Source of the DNA: Kribbella pratensis
Lineage (GTDB): Bacteria; Actinomycetota; Actinomycetes; Propionibacteriales; Kribbellaceae
Assembly (NCBI RefSeq): GCF_004366075.1
Contig: NZ_SODU01000002.1
Location: forward strand, 822,647 to 886,646
Length of the DNA stretch: 64,000 bases
Direction of reading: 5' to 3'
Below, piece after piece: positions 32,257 through 42,852 of this stretch (the stretch's first letter is position 1; every line of letters begins with the position of its first letter). The translations under genes and the position numbers were made by a program. The notes below the pieces were generated by a model. That model saw only the letters and a list, made by a program, of their open reading frames with translations. It ran no database searches and was not told where the DNA came from.

Positions 32257-32314
32257 CAGGATCCTCCTTGCTCGATTCACCCGGTACGTCGGAGCCGATC
32301 GTCACCCTTCGACG

Positions 32315-34771
32315 TCAGCGGACAGTAAAACCGGCCTTGCGGAACGCGTCGGCGAGCGAGGTCTCGTCCATCGGCGTCTCGGACTGGTTGCCGCGACCAC
32401 CGGACCCCCGGTTGCCGCCGCGACCACCCTGACCGCCCTGGCCGCCGGACCCGCCGGGTCCACGGCCCTGCCCACCCGGTCCGCGGCCGCCGGGGCCCCG
32501 CCCCTGACCGCCCTGGCCGCCACCCTGACCACCGCCTTGACCGCGGCCCTGGCCGGATTGACGGCCGCCCTGGCCCCCGGTCTGACGCCCGCCCGAGCCC
32601 AGCTCGTCGTCCAGGCGCAGCGTGAGGGAGATCCGCTGGCGCGGGATGTCGACCTCGAGCACCTTCACCATCACGATGTCGCCCGGCTTGACCACCTCGC
32701 GCGGGTCCTTCACAAAGTTCTTCGACAGCGCCGACACGTGCGCCAGCCCGTCCTGGTGCACACCGATGTCGATGAACGCGCCGAACGCGGCCACGTTCGT
32801 GACCTGGCCCTCGAGCTTCATCCCCGGCTTCAGGTCCGCGATCTTGTCCACACCCTCGGCGAACACCGCGGTCTTGAAGGCCGGCCGCGGGTCCCGGCCC
32901 GGCTTCTCCAGCTCGGCCAGGATGTCGGTCACCGTCGGCAGACCGAACATGTCGTCGACGAAGTCCGCCGCCTTCAGCCGCTTCAGCTCCGTCGACCCGA
33001 TCAGCGACTTCAGGTCGGAGCCGGTCGCGTCGAGGATCCGCCGTACGACGGGATAGGCCTCCGGGTGCACGCTGGACGCGTCGAGCGGGTCGTCGCCGTC
33101 GGGGATCCGGAGGAACCCGGCCGCCTGCTCGAACGCCTTCGGTCCGAGCCGCGGGACCTCCTTCAGCGCCGTACGCGACGTGAACGGGCCGTTGACGTCG
33201 CGGTGCTGGACGATGTTGTCCGCCAGGCCGGGCGTGATGCCGGAGACCCGGGTGAGCAGCGGCGCGGACGCCGTGTTCAGGTCGACGCCGACCGCGTTCA
33301 CACAGTCCTCGACGACCGCGTCGAGCGAGCGGGACAGGGAGTTCTCCGGGAGGTCGTGCTGGTACTGGCCGACGCCGATCGACTTCGGGTCGATCTTCAC
33401 CAGCTCGGCCAGCGGGTCCTGCAGGCGGCGCGCGATCGAGACCGCGCCGCGCAGCGAGACGTCCATCCCAGGCAGCTCCTGGGACGCGAACGCCGACGCG
33501 GAGTAGACGGACGCGCCGGCCTCGGACACGACGGCCTTGGTGAGCTTGAGCTCCGGGTGCTTGGCGATCAGCTCGGCCGCCAGCTTGTCGGTCTCGCGCG
33601 ACGCCGTACCGTTGCCGATGGCAATCAGCTCGACGTTGTGCGCGGCCGCCAGCGCGGCCAGGGTGGCGATCGACTTGTCCCACTGGTTCTGCGGGACGTG
33701 CGGATAGATGACACCGGTGTTGACGACCTTGCCGGTCGCGTCGACGACGGCGACCTTCACGCCGGTGCGGAAGCCCGGGTCGAGACCCATCGTGGCGCGG
33801 GTGCCGGCCGGGGCGGCCAGCAGCAGATCGCGCAGGTTGGCCGCGAACACCCGGATCGCCTCGTCCTCGGCGATCTGCCGCAACCGCATCCGCAGGTCGA
33901 TGCCGAGGTGCACCAGGATCTTCGTCCGCCACGCCCAGCGGACCGTCTCCACCAGCCACTTGTCGGCCGGGCGGCCCTGGTTCTCGATGCCGACCTTGCG
34001 GGCGATGGTCGTCTCGTACTCCGTCGGCCCGTCCGCTTCCACACCCGCGGGCAGCGGCTCAACGGTGATCGTCAGCACGTCTTCCTTCTCGCCGCGGAAC
34101 AGCGCGAGGATCCGGTGCGACGGCATCTTCGTGAACGGCTCGTCGAACTCGAAGTAGTCCGAGAACTTCGCGCCGTCGGTCTCCTTGCCCTCGCGGACGG
34201 TGGAGGCCAGCCGGCCCTGCTGCCAGAGCCGCTCGCGCAGCTCACCGATCAGGTCGGCGTCCTCGGCGAACCGCTCGACGAGGATCGCCCGGGCGCCGTC
34301 GAGCGCGGCCTGCGGGTCGGGTACGTCGGCGTTCACGAACACCGCGGCGGCGGCGATCGGCTCGACGTCCGGGTCGGCCATCAGCCCGTCGGCGAGCGGC
34401 TCGAGGCCGTTCTCGCGGGCGATCATCGCCTTGGTACGGCGCTTGGGCTTGAACGGCAGGTAGATGTCCTCGAGCCGCGACTTGGTGTCGGCCTCCAGGA
34501 TCGACGCCTTCAGCGCGTCGTCGAGCTTCCCCTGGCTCTCGATCGAGTCGAGCACGGTCTGCCGGCGCTCCTCGAGCTCCCGCAGGTACCGCAGGCGCTC
34601 CTCGAGGGTGCGCAGCTGGGCATCGTCCAGCATCCCGGTGACCTCTTTGCGGTACCGCGCGATGAACGGGACCGTCGACCCCTCGTCCAGCAGCGCCACC
34701 GCTGCCCGCACCTGGTTCTCACCGACCTCCAGCTCGCCGGCAATCCGCTGCTCGATCGACTGCACCACCAC
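32315..34771 (-). CDS. tex: Tex-like S1 RNA-binding protein with RGG-like tail
   Basis: 818 aa. Tex order is complete: N-terminal helical domain ([26 protein letters not shown]), central YqgF-like RNase H fold ([21 protein letters not shown]), helix-hairpin-helix region ([20 protein letters not shown]), and a C-terminal S1 domain ([21 protein letters not shown]). A Gly/Gln/Arg tail of about 75 residues follows. Tex acts in transcription or RNA handling; its exact role here is unknown. Three consecutive GTG codons (34771, 34768, 34765) could start it, with GAGGGGA upstream. Confidence 0.92.
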   Translation of the reverse strand: MVVQSIEQRIAGELEVGENQVRAAVALLDEGSTVPFIARYRKEVTGMLDDAQLRTLEERLRYLRELEERRQTVLDSIESQGKLDDALKASILEADTKSRLEDIYLPFKPKRRTKAMIARENGLEPLADGLMADPDVEPIAAAAVFVNADVPDPQAALDGARAILVERFAEDADLIGELRERLWQQGRLASTVREGKETDGAKFSDYFEFDEPFTKMPSHRILALFRGEKEDVLTITVEPLPAGVEADGPTEYETTIARKVGIENQGRPADKWLVETVRWAWRTKILVHLGIDLRMRLRQIAEDEAIRVFAANLRDLLLAAPAGTRATMGLDPGFRTGVKVAVVDATGKVVNTGVIYPHVPQNQWDKSIATLAALAAAHNVELIAIGNGTASRETDKLAAELIAKHPELKLTKAVVSEAGASVYSASAFASQELPGMDVSLRGAVSIARRLQDPLAELVKIDPKSIGVGQYQHDLPENSLSRSLDAVVEDCVNAVGVDLNTASAPLLTRVSGITPGLADNIVQHRDVNGPFTSRTALKEVPRLGPKAFEQAAGFLRIPDGDDPLDASSVHPEAYPVVRRILDATGSDLKSLIGSTELKRLKAADFVDDMFGLPTVTDILAELEKPGRDPRPAFKTAVFAEGVDKIADLKPGMKLEGQVTNVAAFGAFIDIGVHQDGLAHVSALSKNFVKDPREVVKPGDIVMVKVLEVDIPRQRISLTLRLDDELGSGGRQTGGQGGRQSGQGRGQGGGQGGGQGGQGRGPGGRGPGGQGRGPGGSGGQGGQGGRGGNRGSGGRGNQSETPMDETSLADAFRKAGFTVR

Positions 34772-34917
34772 GTTCGATTCCCCTCTACCGACAACAACCA
34801 CCGAGCATTCTGCCCCGGTCAGGCCCCATATCCTTCCCCATCCCACCCCCCACCCCGAAACCGCACCTCATCCACCTGTGGACAACCCGTGCGATCATCC
34901 TCTCGGGGAGGGAACAG

Positions 34918-35334
34918 ATGAGCCAGTTCAGCAAGTTCGTCGAGCGCAGCTTCACTCCGCCGCCGGCAGCGGCCCGGGCCATCAACGTGCTCTTGCTGAC
35001 GGGCGTGACCGTTCAGGCGGTGGGGACGCGTCGCTTGGAGGACGTCCTGCTAGCTATATTCCTGTTCGGGATGTTGGTGCCTGCAGGCATTAGTGCAAAG
35101 GGCTTCACTTGGCTGATCGGACGCATGCAGGCCCACCCGGTGCTGAGCTCGGTGTACGTGGCGCTGCTGCTGACCTGTGGGGGCTTTGCGCTCTTGGCCC
35201 ACGTCCTGCCCCGGCGGACGAGTCTTCTGGTGGCTGTCGGGCTGGCGTTGTCGTCCAGGGTCGTCGCTGAGATCCGACGCCGCCGGGACGCCGCGAGCTC
35301 CCCGCGACTGGATGGGCGCGGGGAGCTCGGTTAG
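34918..35334 (+). CDS. Small integral membrane protein, unknown function
   Basis: 138 aa, about four hydrophobic segments (AINVLLLTGVTVQAV, VLLAIFLFGMLVPAGI, VLSSVYVALLLTCGGFALL, SLLVAVGLALSSRVVAEI) between a polar start and a basic tail RRRRDAAS. GGGAGGGAAC precedes ATG 34918. It is divergent from tex. No family is recognised. The terminator hairpin at 35295-35328 is encoded in its last codons. Confidence 0.65.
   Translation: MSQFSKFVERSFTPPPAAARAINVLLLTGVTVQAVGTRRLEDVLLAIFLFGMLVPAGISAKGFTWLIGRMQAHPVLSSVYVALLLTCGGFALLAHVLPRRTSLLVAVGLALSSRVVAEIRRRRDAASSPRLDGRGELG
35295..35328. terminator. Bidirectional terminator between convergent genes
   Basis: A perfect 12-bp stem, GAGCTCCCCGCG with CGCGGGGAGCTC, and a ten-base loop lie at the very 3' end of the small membrane protein gene, seven bases from the convergent exporter stop at 35341. 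It can serve both strands. Confidence 0.6.
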
Positions 35335-35340
35335 TAGGGA

Positions 35341-36828
35341 TCAGGCGGCTTCGAGGACGAGGTCCTCGTTGTCGGACTGCTCTGCGGGCTGCTGCTTGGC
35401 CGGGCGCATGACCGTGACGGCGATGGCTACTGCGGCGGCGACGATTACTGCGGCGATGGCGAAGGAGAGGTGGTAGCCGTCGGTTAGGGCGTCCAGGGCG
35501 GGCTTGGTGTCGGCTACCGCGGCGGTGCGGGTGGCGGACAGGGTGGCCAGGACGGCCAGGCCGAGGGCGGCGCCGACCTCGCCCATGGTGCCGATGAGGC
35601 CGGACGCCAGACCGGCGTCCTCGGGCTTCACGTCCGACATCGACAGGCCCATCAGAGCCGGGAAGCAGATGCCGCCACCCAGACCCAGCAGCACCAGCAC
35701 CGGCAGGACGTGGACGACGTAGTTGCCACCGACCGGTGCCTGTGTGAACAGGGCCAGTCCGACCACGATCAGCGACAGCCCGAAGATCAGCGGGCGGCGC
35801 GGGCCGAACCGCATCACCAGCTTCTCGGAGTACCTGACCGACAGCAGCCCCATCACCACGGTGGTCGGCAGGAACGCCAGTCCGATCTCCAGAGCGTCGT
35901 ACCCGAGCACGCGCTGCAGGTACAGCGAGCCGAGGAAGAAGATGCCGAACATCCCGGAGGCGGACAGTGCCTGGACCAGGTTCGCGCCGGTCAGGGTGCG
36001 GGAGCGGAAGATCCGCAGCGGCACCAGCGGGTTGGCGGCGGTCGCCTCGCGGACGATGAATCCGGCCAGCAGCACCAGCGTCACCGCAGTCAGCACCAGC
36101 GTCCGCGGAGCGGTCCAGCCGAGCTCAGCAGCCGGCTTGACGATGGTGAACACGCCGACCATCAGCGCCGCGGTGATCAGCACCGCACCCGGTACGTCGG
36201 TGCCCTTGCCGATCCCCAGGCCCTTGTCCTTCTCGATCAGTTTCACGGCGAAGACGATGGTCAGCACGCCGATCGGCAGGTTCACGAAGAAGATCCAGTG
36301 CCAGCTGATCGCCTGCGTCAGTACGCCGCCTGCCAGCAGGCCGATCGACCCACCGGCGGACGCGACGAACGCGTACATGCCGATCGCCTTGGCCTGCTCC
36401 CGCGGCTCGGGGAACAGTGTCACGATCATGCCCAGGATCACTGCCGAGGTCAGCGCGCCGCCAACCCCCTGGATGAAGCGGGCGATGACCAGCATCTCCT
36501 GCGACTCAGCCAGACCGCAGAGCACAGAGGCGGCGGTGAAAACAACCAGTCCGGCGGTGAAGACGTTCCGCCGACCGAGGAGGTCGCCCAGCCGACCGGC
36601 CAGGAGCAGGAGGCCGCCGAACGCGATCAGGTACGCGTTCACGACCCACGCGAGGGAGGAGCTGGTGAAGCCCAGGTCGTCCTGGATGGCCGGCAGGGCT
36701 ACGTTCACCACGGTCACGTCGAGCACGATCATCAACATGCCCGCGCAGAGGGTGTAGAGCGCCAGCCAGCGCGAGCGGCCGCCCTGCGCAGCCGGCGCAG
36801 TCGCCAGGGTGTCGGTCGTCGCGTACAT
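35341..36828 (-). CDS. DHA2-family (14 TM) MFS drug exporter
   Basis: 495 aa, roughly 14 membrane segments. MLMIVLDVTVVNVALPAIQ is the TM1 motif D1 with its membrane-embedded aspartate; motif A is GRLGDLLGRRNVF; motif C is GGSIGLLAGGVLTQ. It is typical of EmrB/QacA proton-driven multidrug exporters. ATG 36828 has AAGGAGA in front. No regulator lies adjacent: the gene upstream is the DUF624 protein on the same strand, 59 bases away. The substrate is not predictable. Confidence 0.9.
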   Translation of the reverse strand: MYATTDTLATAPAAQGGRSRWLALYTLCAGMLMIVLDVTVVNVALPAIQDDLGFTSSSLAWVVNAYLIAFGGLLLLAGRLGDLLGRRNVFTAGLVVFTAASVLCGLAESQEMLVIARFIQGVGGALTSAVILGMIVTLFPEPREQAKAIGMYAFVASAGGSIGLLAGGVLTQAISWHWIFFVNLPIGVLTIVFAVKLIEKDKGLGIGKGTDVPGAVLITAALMVGVFTIVKPAAELGWTAPRTLVLTAVTLVLLAGFIVREATAANPLVPLRIFRSRTLTGANLVQALSASGMFGIFFLGSLYLQRVLGYDALEIGLAFLPTTVVMGLLSVRYSEKLVMRFGPRRPLIFGLSLIVVGLALFTQAPVGGNYVVHVLPVLVLLGLGGGICFPALMGLSMSDVKPEDAGLASGLIGTMGEVGAALGLAVLATLSATRTAAVADTKPALDALTDGYHLSFAIAAVIVAAAVAIAVTVMRPAKQQPAEQSDNEDLVLEAA

Positions 36829-36887
36829 TCCGGTTCTCCTTGAGTTCGTCGTAGTGGCCTTACACCTCTACGTCGAACCAGGAGGGG

Positions 36888-37505
36888 TCAGATTGACACG
36901 TCTTCAGAAGTTTTTTCTCGAGGCGGTCGAGACAGCGCGTACGCCGTGAGTGCCGGGACCAGTCCGGACCCCACAAGGAGCAGTGTCGGCACCTGTGACG
37001 ACAGCGCGAACCAGGTGAGCAGTACGACGACCCCGCCGGCCACGGGGAGCGGCCGGCGCAGCAGGAACAGGTTGGCGGACCGGAACAGCGACTTGAACGT
37101 GGAGGTCTCCGGCGCCGCGGGCAGGATCGCCAGCCCGCTCAGGTACAGCCCCAGGATCATTCCGGTGAGCGGGACCAGGACGGCGAGCGCGAAGATCCGC
37201 ACCGGACCCTGCGCGTTCGCCCAGAAGGAGAGGCCGAACGCCAGCAGCACTGCACCGACCCACAGGCCGAACGCGGGCAGCCAGAACTGCTTCATCGCCC
37301 AGCGGAACTCCCGGAAGAACCGCCGCATCAACTTCGGCTTCTCCTGGCTGATCGCGTCCGGCACCACCCGCTGCATCGCGAACGCGGCCGGGAACAACGT
37401 CAGGATGCCCAGACTGATCACCACGAAGACCAGCTGCAGCATCAGCAGGTCGCCGACGACCGTGAGCCGCGAGAGCACGCTGGTCGTCCGGTTGGCCTTC
37501 TCCAC
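36888..37505 (-). CDS. DUF624 (YesL-like) membrane protein
   Basis: 205 aa with about five membrane segments (LLMLQLVFVVISLGILTLFP, WLPAFGLWVGAVLLAFGLSF, IFALAVLVPLTGMILGLYLSG, VAGGVVVLLTWFAL, LLLVGSGLVPALTAYAL). The YesL/DUF624 family is found beside sugar ABC uptake operons, as here. Its exact job is unknown; assembly or regulation of the importer is suspected. GTG 37505 has GAGGAGA in front. It is divergent from the DeoR/LacI hybrid regulator. Confidence 0.85.
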   Translation of the reverse strand: MEKANRTTSVLSRLTVVGDLLMLQLVFVVISLGILTLFPAAFAMQRVVPDAISQEKPKLMRRFFREFRWAMKQFWLPAFGLWVGAVLLAFGLSFWANAQGPVRIFALAVLVPLTGMILGLYLSGLAILPAAPETSTFKSLFRSANLFLLRRPLPVAGGVVVLLTWFALSSQVPTLLLVGSGLVPALTAYALSRPPREKTSEDVSI

Positions 37506-37536
37506 CGATCGTCTCCTCGTTCCGTACGGGCGGGTC

Positions 37537-37560
37537 CTGATCGTATGATCACGAACAATC
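37537..37560. promoter_or_regulatory. Putative operator between DUF624 and regulator genes
   Basis: CTGATCGTATGATCACG (37537-37553) shares CTGATCG-A/T-ATG and a TGATCA core with the site at 38661-38681 in front of the solute-binding gene. The common sequence, and the absence of other regulators, suggest the DeoR/LacI hybrid binds both and controls itself, DUF624 and the transporter. Confidence 0.45.
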
Positions 37561-37581
37561 ACGTAGAGATCAGGGGACTGC

Positions 37582-38664
37582 ATGCTTGCACAGGAGCGCC
37601 ACGAGCTGATCCTGCGTAGCCTGCGCCGGCACGGGCGGCTGCGGGTGGCCGACCTGGTCGCCGAGCTGGGCGTCTCCGCGATCACAGTACGCCGGGACCT
37701 GGCCGAACTGGACTCAGCCGGGCTGCTCCGCCGGGTGCACGGCGGCGCGATCGGCACCGGAACCGCCGAGCAGGGGACGCACGGGAGCCGCCTGACGATC
37801 GGCATCGTCGTACCGAGCGCGACGTCGTACTACTCCGACGTGATCCGCGGAGCCGAGGCGATGGCCGACCGGTACGGCGCGCGCCTGGTCCTCGGCGTTT
37901 CCGGGTACGACGTGGCGACCGAGCGCGAGCGGCTCGACAAGGTGCTCGGGATCGGGGTCGCCGGCCTGCTGATCAGCACCGCGCTCGGCGACGGCGACGC
38001 GGACCGGCTCGACTCGCGGCTGGACGACATCGACGTACCGGTCGTGCTGATGGAGCGCGCGTTCGGGTTTCCCCAGGTGGCCCGCGAGTACGACTACGTC
38101 CGCACCGATCACGCGTACGGCGCGATGCTGGCGCTGCGGCACTTCGTGGCGCTCGGGCATCGCCGGATCGCGATCAACCTGCAGGCCACGGTCACGGCGT
38201 ACTGGCTGCGTCGGGGGATCGAGTCGGCCGCGAAGGCGCTCGGCGTGGAGGTGTTCCTCTCGCCGGTCGACCTGCCGATGCGCGGCGACGACCCCGGCGC
38301 GGTCGCCCAGCTGGACGCGTTCCTCGCCGAGTGCGAGTCGTTCGGCAGTCGCGCCGTACTGGTCCACTCCGACGAGCACGGCGCCCGCCTGGTCGAGCGC
38401 GCGATGGAGCGGGGCCTCCGCGTCCCCGAGGACCTGGCCGTCGTCGCCTACAACGACGTCACCGCCGCGCTGGCCGTCGTCCCGCTCACCGCGGTCTGCC
38501 CGCCGCGCCATGCCCTCGGCGAGACCGCCTGCGACCTGTTGCTCCGCAAACTCCAGGCGCCGGCGATGCCCGTACAGCACCTCAGCCTGCTTCCGACGCT
38601 CAACATCCGGACCTCCTGCGGGACCGCGACGGCGGAACAGAATCTCGCCGTGTTCCGGTTCTGA
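37582..38664 (+). CDS. Hybrid regulator: DeoR-type HTH with LacI-type sugar-binding domain
   Basis: 360 aa. Residues 1-55 are a DeoR-family winged helix (QERHELILRSLRRHGRLRVA, ELGVSAITVRRDLAELDSAGLLRRVHGG). Residues about 70-345 are a LacI/GalR periplasmic-binding fold (IGIVVPSATSYYSDVIRGAE, LRHFVALGHRRIAINL, VVAYNDVTAALAVVPLTAVC), not the usual DeoR phosphosugar domain. The effector is therefore probably a free sugar or oligosaccharide. It lies between DUF624 and the ABC importer and is the likely repressor of both. Confidence 0.88.
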   Translation: MLAQERHELILRSLRRHGRLRVADLVAELGVSAITVRRDLAELDSAGLLRRVHGGAIGTGTAEQGTHGSRLTIGIVVPSATSYYSDVIRGAEAMADRYGARLVLGVSGYDVATERERLDKVLGIGVAGLLISTALGDGDADRLDSRLDDIDVPVVLMERAFGFPQVAREYDYVRTDHAYGAMLALRHFVALGHRRIAINLQATVTAYWLRRGIESAAKALGVEVFLSPVDLPMRGDDPGAVAQLDAFLAECESFGSRAVLVHSDEHGARLVERAMERGLRVPEDLAVVAYNDVTAALAVVPLTAVCPPRHALGETACDLLLRKLQAPAMPVQHLSLLPTLNIRTSCGTATAEQNLAVFRF

Positions 38665-38722
38665 TCGAATGTGATCATTCGAGCGCCAAGGTATTGACGA
38701 GGAAAGCCCTTTCCCATACTTT
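38661..38722 (+). promoter_or_regulatory. Operator and promoter of the sugar ABC operon
   Basis: A perfect palindrome, CGAATG-TGAT-CATTCG (38666-38681), is followed by TTGACG (38694-38699), a 17-base spacer and TACTTT (38717-38722). Transcription start at about 38729 leaves a 49-base leader before the ATG at 38778. The palindrome sits just upstream of the -35, where a LacI-type regulator can act. Confidence 0.65.
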
Positions 38723-38777
38723 CGCTGCACTTGGGGTCGCGGGCCCCGGCTGAACAAGTCAGCGAAGGAGTTCCCCT

Positions 38778-40048
38778 GTGAGACGTGGAGTGGGACTGAC
38801 CCTGCTGGCCGCAGCGCTCAGCGTTCTGGTCAGCAGTTGTGGCAACGGGGTGATCGACAAGAGCACCGACGGGGTGCCGCCGGCCGAGGCGACCGGGACC
38901 CTGCGGGTGCTGGTCCCGTCGTTCCCGCCCAGCACCAAGGGCCGGGAGGCGTTCCAGAAGGTCGTCGACGACTTCCACAAGACCTATCCGAAGATGAAGG
39001 TCGAGCCGGACTTCGCGACGTACAAGAACCTCAACGAGAAGATGTCCACCTCGATCGCGGCCGGAATCCCGTACGACGTGATGGTCACCGGCGTCGGCTG
39101 GGTGCAGCCGTTCGCCTCGAAGAACATCTTCGAGGACCTCGGCAAGTACGGCGTGACGCCCGACGTCATCAAGGAGAAGAGCACTCCCGCGCTGATCCCG
39201 GCAGTGACGTACGACAAGAAGCTGTACGCGTACCCGCTGGTCGCGGACGCCCGCGCCGTCGCGCTCCGCAAGAGCGCCTTCCGCGAGGCCGGTCTCGACC
39301 CGGACAAGCCGCCGACGTCGCTGGCCGACATCAAGGTCGCCGCCGAGAAGCTCACCAAGCGGGACAAGAACGGCAACATCACCCGCAGCGGCTTCGACCT
39401 AGCCTCCGCGACCGGCTTCCGGCAGTCGTTCACCACCTTCCTGGCCGCAACCGGTACGCCGCTGTACGTCGGCGGCGAGCCGAACTTCGACAACAAGGCC
39501 GGCCTGGACACCCTGCTGTGGATCAAGTCGATGATCAACAACGTCCAGCCGTACGGCCAGACGAACGCCGCTCAGCAGCCTCTCGTGCTCACTGGTGAGG
39601 CCGCGATGGGGATCGTCAACGGCGGCGTGGACTGCTCGGCCGACGGCATCGGGCAGAAGAACTGCGACGACCTGAAGTTCTTCCGCTTCAACAGCGGCAA
39701 GGAGATCGAGTACGTCGGCGGCGACCTGGCGTCGATCGGGTCGCGCAGCCGGCACAAGGACGCGGCCTGGTCGTTCATCCAGTCCATGACCAAGCCGACG
39801 AGCCTGGATCTGATCGCCAAGCTGAACAAGAAGGTCCCGGCGTACAAGGACGCGAGCAACTCGCCGCAGGCGAAGTCGAACCCGTTGAGCCAGTTCGTCG
39901 CCGACGGCCTGGTCTACGCGGTCAACGAGAACGAAGTGCCGTCCAACTGGCTCGAGATGCGCGGCAACTTCGACATCCAGCTCACCCAGGCGGTCCTTGG
40001 ACAGAAGGATCCCGCCAAGGTGCTGCACAACCTGGCAGGACAGTCCCG

Positions 40049-40052
<4 letters not shown>
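38778..40052 (+). CDS. Sugar ABC importer, solute-binding lipoprotein
   Basis: 424 aa. Lipoprotein signal: hydrophobic TLLAAALSVLVSSC with C21 as lipidated cysteine. The mature part is a family 1 extracellular solute-binding protein: TGTLRVLVPSFPPSTKGREAF, NEKMSTSIAAGIPYDVMVTG, YAYPLVADARAVALRKSAF, NGKNITR-like acidic loops, and a WSFIQSMTKPTSLDLIAKL hinge. The ligand is probably an oligosaccharide. The stop overlaps the next start by four bases. Outer face of the membrane. Confidence 0.92.
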
Positions 40053-40979
<927 letters not shown>

Positions 40980-40987
<8 letters not shown>

Positions 40988-41882
40988 CGTTTCGTTGCCG
41001 GCGGCGGCCGCGGCCAAGCCGTCCGTACTCCGGCCCGGCCGGATCCTGCTGTACGTCGTCCTCACGGTCGGCGCGATCCTGATGATCACGCCGTTCGTGT
41101 GGATGCTGCTGACCGCGTTCAAGAGCAACCTGGAGATCGCGAAGTTCGGGTGGCTGCCGTCGGAGCTGCGCTGGCGGAACTTCGTCGAGGCGATGCAGAC
41201 CGCGCCGTTCCTCACGTACTTCCGCAACAGCCTGTTCATCGCGGTCGGCGAGACCGCGTTCACGCTGGCGGTCTGTACGACGGCCGGCTACGCGCTGGCG
41301 AAGCTGCCGATCCGCGGCGGCAAGACGCTGCTGAACTACTTCATCGTGCTGCTGCTGGTGCCGTTCCAGATCATCCTGGTGCCGCTGTTCCTGATCGTGA
41401 AGTCGATCCCGCTGTTCGGCGGCAACAACATCCTCGGGCACGGCGGGATCGGCTGGCTGAACTCGTGGTGGGGCCTGATCATCCCGCTCGGCGCGGCGCC
41501 CTTGTTCACGTTCCTGGCGCGGCAGTTCTACGTCTCGCTGCCGGACCAGCTGGCGCAGGCGGCGCGGGTCGACGGGCTCGGCGAGTTCGGGATCTTCTGG
41601 CGGATCATGACCCCGCTGATCAAGCCGGCGTTGATCACGATCGCGGTCTTCCAGATCGAGGCGGCCTGGAACGGGTTCCTCTGGCCGCTGATGATCACCA
41701 CGTCGGACGACCTGCGGCCGCTGCAGCTCGGGCTGGCGATCTTCTCCCAGAACCCTGCGGAGATCCAGTGGCCGTACCTGATGGCCGGTACGGCGCTCGC
41801 GACGCTGCCGATGATCGTGCTGTTCGTGTTCGCCCAGAAGCGGTTCGTCGAAGGAATGGCGAACGTGGGGATCAAGGGCTAG
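40980..41882 (+). CDS. Sugar ABC importer, permease (MalG-like)
   Basis: 300 aa with six membrane segments (first: ILLYVVLTVGAILMITPFVWMLL). The EAA loop is AQAARVDGLGEFGIFWRIMTPLIKP. ATG 40974 is an alternative start adding two residues; 40980 has AAGG at better spacing. It ends the operon: a strong hairpin follows and no glycoside hydrolase is encoded, so the sugar cannot be named from context. Confidence 0.93.
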
Positions 41883-41905
41883 CGGATCGGGGGCAGATCC
41901 TCGAA

Positions 41906-41937
41906 CAGGTGCTCACCCCGCCCCGGGTGAGCACCTG
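41906..41937 (+). terminator. Terminator of the sugar ABC operon
   Basis: A perfect 13-bp stem, CAGGTGCTCACCC with GGGTGAGCACCTG, and loop CGCCCC lie 24 bases after the last stop. No T tract, as common in this genome type. The DNA from 41938 to 42132 shows no gene. Confidence 0.75.
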
Positions 41938-42132
41938 CGAGGCCCCCTCCACATGCGGTGGTCCCGAAGAAACACCGGAACTTCCCACTAGGTCCCCCCT
42001 GCTGGGTCGTTCACCCGTTTATCGGCGGAGTGTGCCGCCTGTTACAGCATTCGTGAGGATTTTTCGCCGGTTCCCGAAATGATTTCCCGAAGACGGCAGG
42101 AAGTACGACGTATCGCGACGACCTGTACACAA

Positions 42133-42666
42133 TCAGTGCATATGGCTGTGGACGACGTACCGGACGATCGGCTCGAGGTCCGTCGTACCGAGGAGTTCCA
42201 GGGCGTTGGTGGCGCGGAGCGTGGCGAGGCCGTGGATGTTGGTCCACAGGGCGGTGGCGCGGAGGCCGGCGTCGTCGGGGTGGATCCGGGCGACCAGGTC
42301 GACGAAGTTCTGGAACAGCGGGAGCGAGGTCGCGCGGAGGTTGCCGCCGGAGCCGGCCAGTAGGTCGTGGCGGAAGATCAGGTCGAACATGCCGGGGCGT
42401 TCGGCGGCGAACTCCAGGTAGTTCTTGGCAGCCGCCACCAATTGTTCTTCGGGTGCTCCGCCGCTCGTCTCGAGCCGGGCGGCGAGATCCTGCAGTCCGG
42501 TGGCGGCGATCGCGGCCAGCAGCGCGCCGTGGGTGGGGAAGTAGCGTCGCGGTGCGCCGTGCGAGACGCCTGTACGGCGGGCGATCGCGCGCAGCGTGAG
42601 GTCGGCGAGGCCGTCCTCCTCGAGGAGTTCGACCCCGGCCTGGACGAGCCGGTCGGGCAGTGCCAC
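42133..42666 (-). CDS. TetR-family regulator
   Basis: 177 aa. HTH at about residues 10-52: VQAGVELLEEDGLADLTLRA, ARRTGVSHGAPRRYFPTHGALLAAI. The ligand-binding half has AAERPGMFDLIFRHDLL and LWTNIHGLATLRATNALELL, the WHG-type pattern. The GTG at 42666 is chosen because CAGGAG lies about 10 bases upstream and the TetR fold starts there. It is divergent from the leader and the F420-reductase/hemerythrin gene, its probable target. Confidence 0.88.
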   Translation of the reverse strand: MALPDRLVQAGVELLEEDGLADLTLRAIARRTGVSHGAPRRYFPTHGALLAAIAATGLQDLAARLETSGGAPEEQLVAAAKNYLEFAAERPGMFDLIFRHDLLAGSGGNLRATSLPLFQNFVDLVARIHPDDAGLRATALWTNIHGLATLRATNALELLGTTDLEPIVRYVVHSHMH

Positions 42667-42668
42667 GT

Positions 42669-42713
42669 AGACATTGTCTCCTGTTTGGGCTGACCCTGCG
42701 GTCCGGGTACGAT
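42669..42713 (+). promoter_or_regulatory. Palindrome and promoter for the leader ORF and fusion gene
   Basis: AGACA-T-TGTCT (42669-42679) is a palindrome next to the TetR start. TTGGGC (42685-42690), a 17-base spacer and TACGAT (42708-42713) put transcription start at about 42720-42721, exactly the GTG of the 18-codon ORF. The palindrome lies just upstream of the -35, within reach of the divergent TetR protein. Confidence 0.5.
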
Positions 42714-42720
42714 CTCCGGC

Positions 42721-42777
42721 GTGACTGCCGGGTCGGCCTTGAGCCATTCACGAGTTGGGTTCCCGGCTGCGCGCTGA
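42721..42777 (+). CDS. Predicted leaderless 18-aa leader peptide
   Basis: GTG 42721 begins at the predicted transcription start and runs 18 codons (VTAGSALSHSRVGFPAAR) to TGA 42775-42777. It is in the same frame as the downstream gene, which reopens after the TGA. It lacks the RRHVDLC-like motif of cysteine leader peptides. It could be a regulatory leader, or the remnant of a longer N-terminus cut by a nonsense codon. Too short to judge by codon use. Confidence 0.4.
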   Translation: MTAGSALSHSRVGFPAAR

Positions 42778-42799
42778 GCGCCGCGCGGGCCCCGCCGCC

Positions 42800-42848
42800 C
42801 GCTTCTCTCTGTCTGCAAAACCCTTTTTCACGACACCAGAGAGAAGCG
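42800..42848 (+). promoter_or_regulatory. RNA hairpin that would bury the ribosome site of the fusion gene
   Basis: CGCTTCTCTCTG (42800-42811) pairs perfectly with CAGAGAGAAGCG (42837-42848) across a 25-base loop. The 3' arm contains AGAGAGAAG, the only purine-rich ribosome site in front of the coding region at 42853. When folded, translation should be blocked; some event must open the stem. This looks like a translational switch. Confidence 0.6.
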
Positions 42849-42852
42849 AATC

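Noticed and set aside
32225-34921. Plus-strand open frame of 898 codons opposite tex
   Set aside because: Tex is unmistakable on the minus strand; the plus-strand translation is Arg/His/Leu-rich with no domain.
42775-42777. TGA in frame between leader ORF and fusion gene as a selenocysteine or readthrough codon
   Set aside because: No conserved domain spans the TGA, no SECIS-like context was recognised, and the stem plus ribosome site explain a separate start at 42853 better; a nonsense mutation remains possible.
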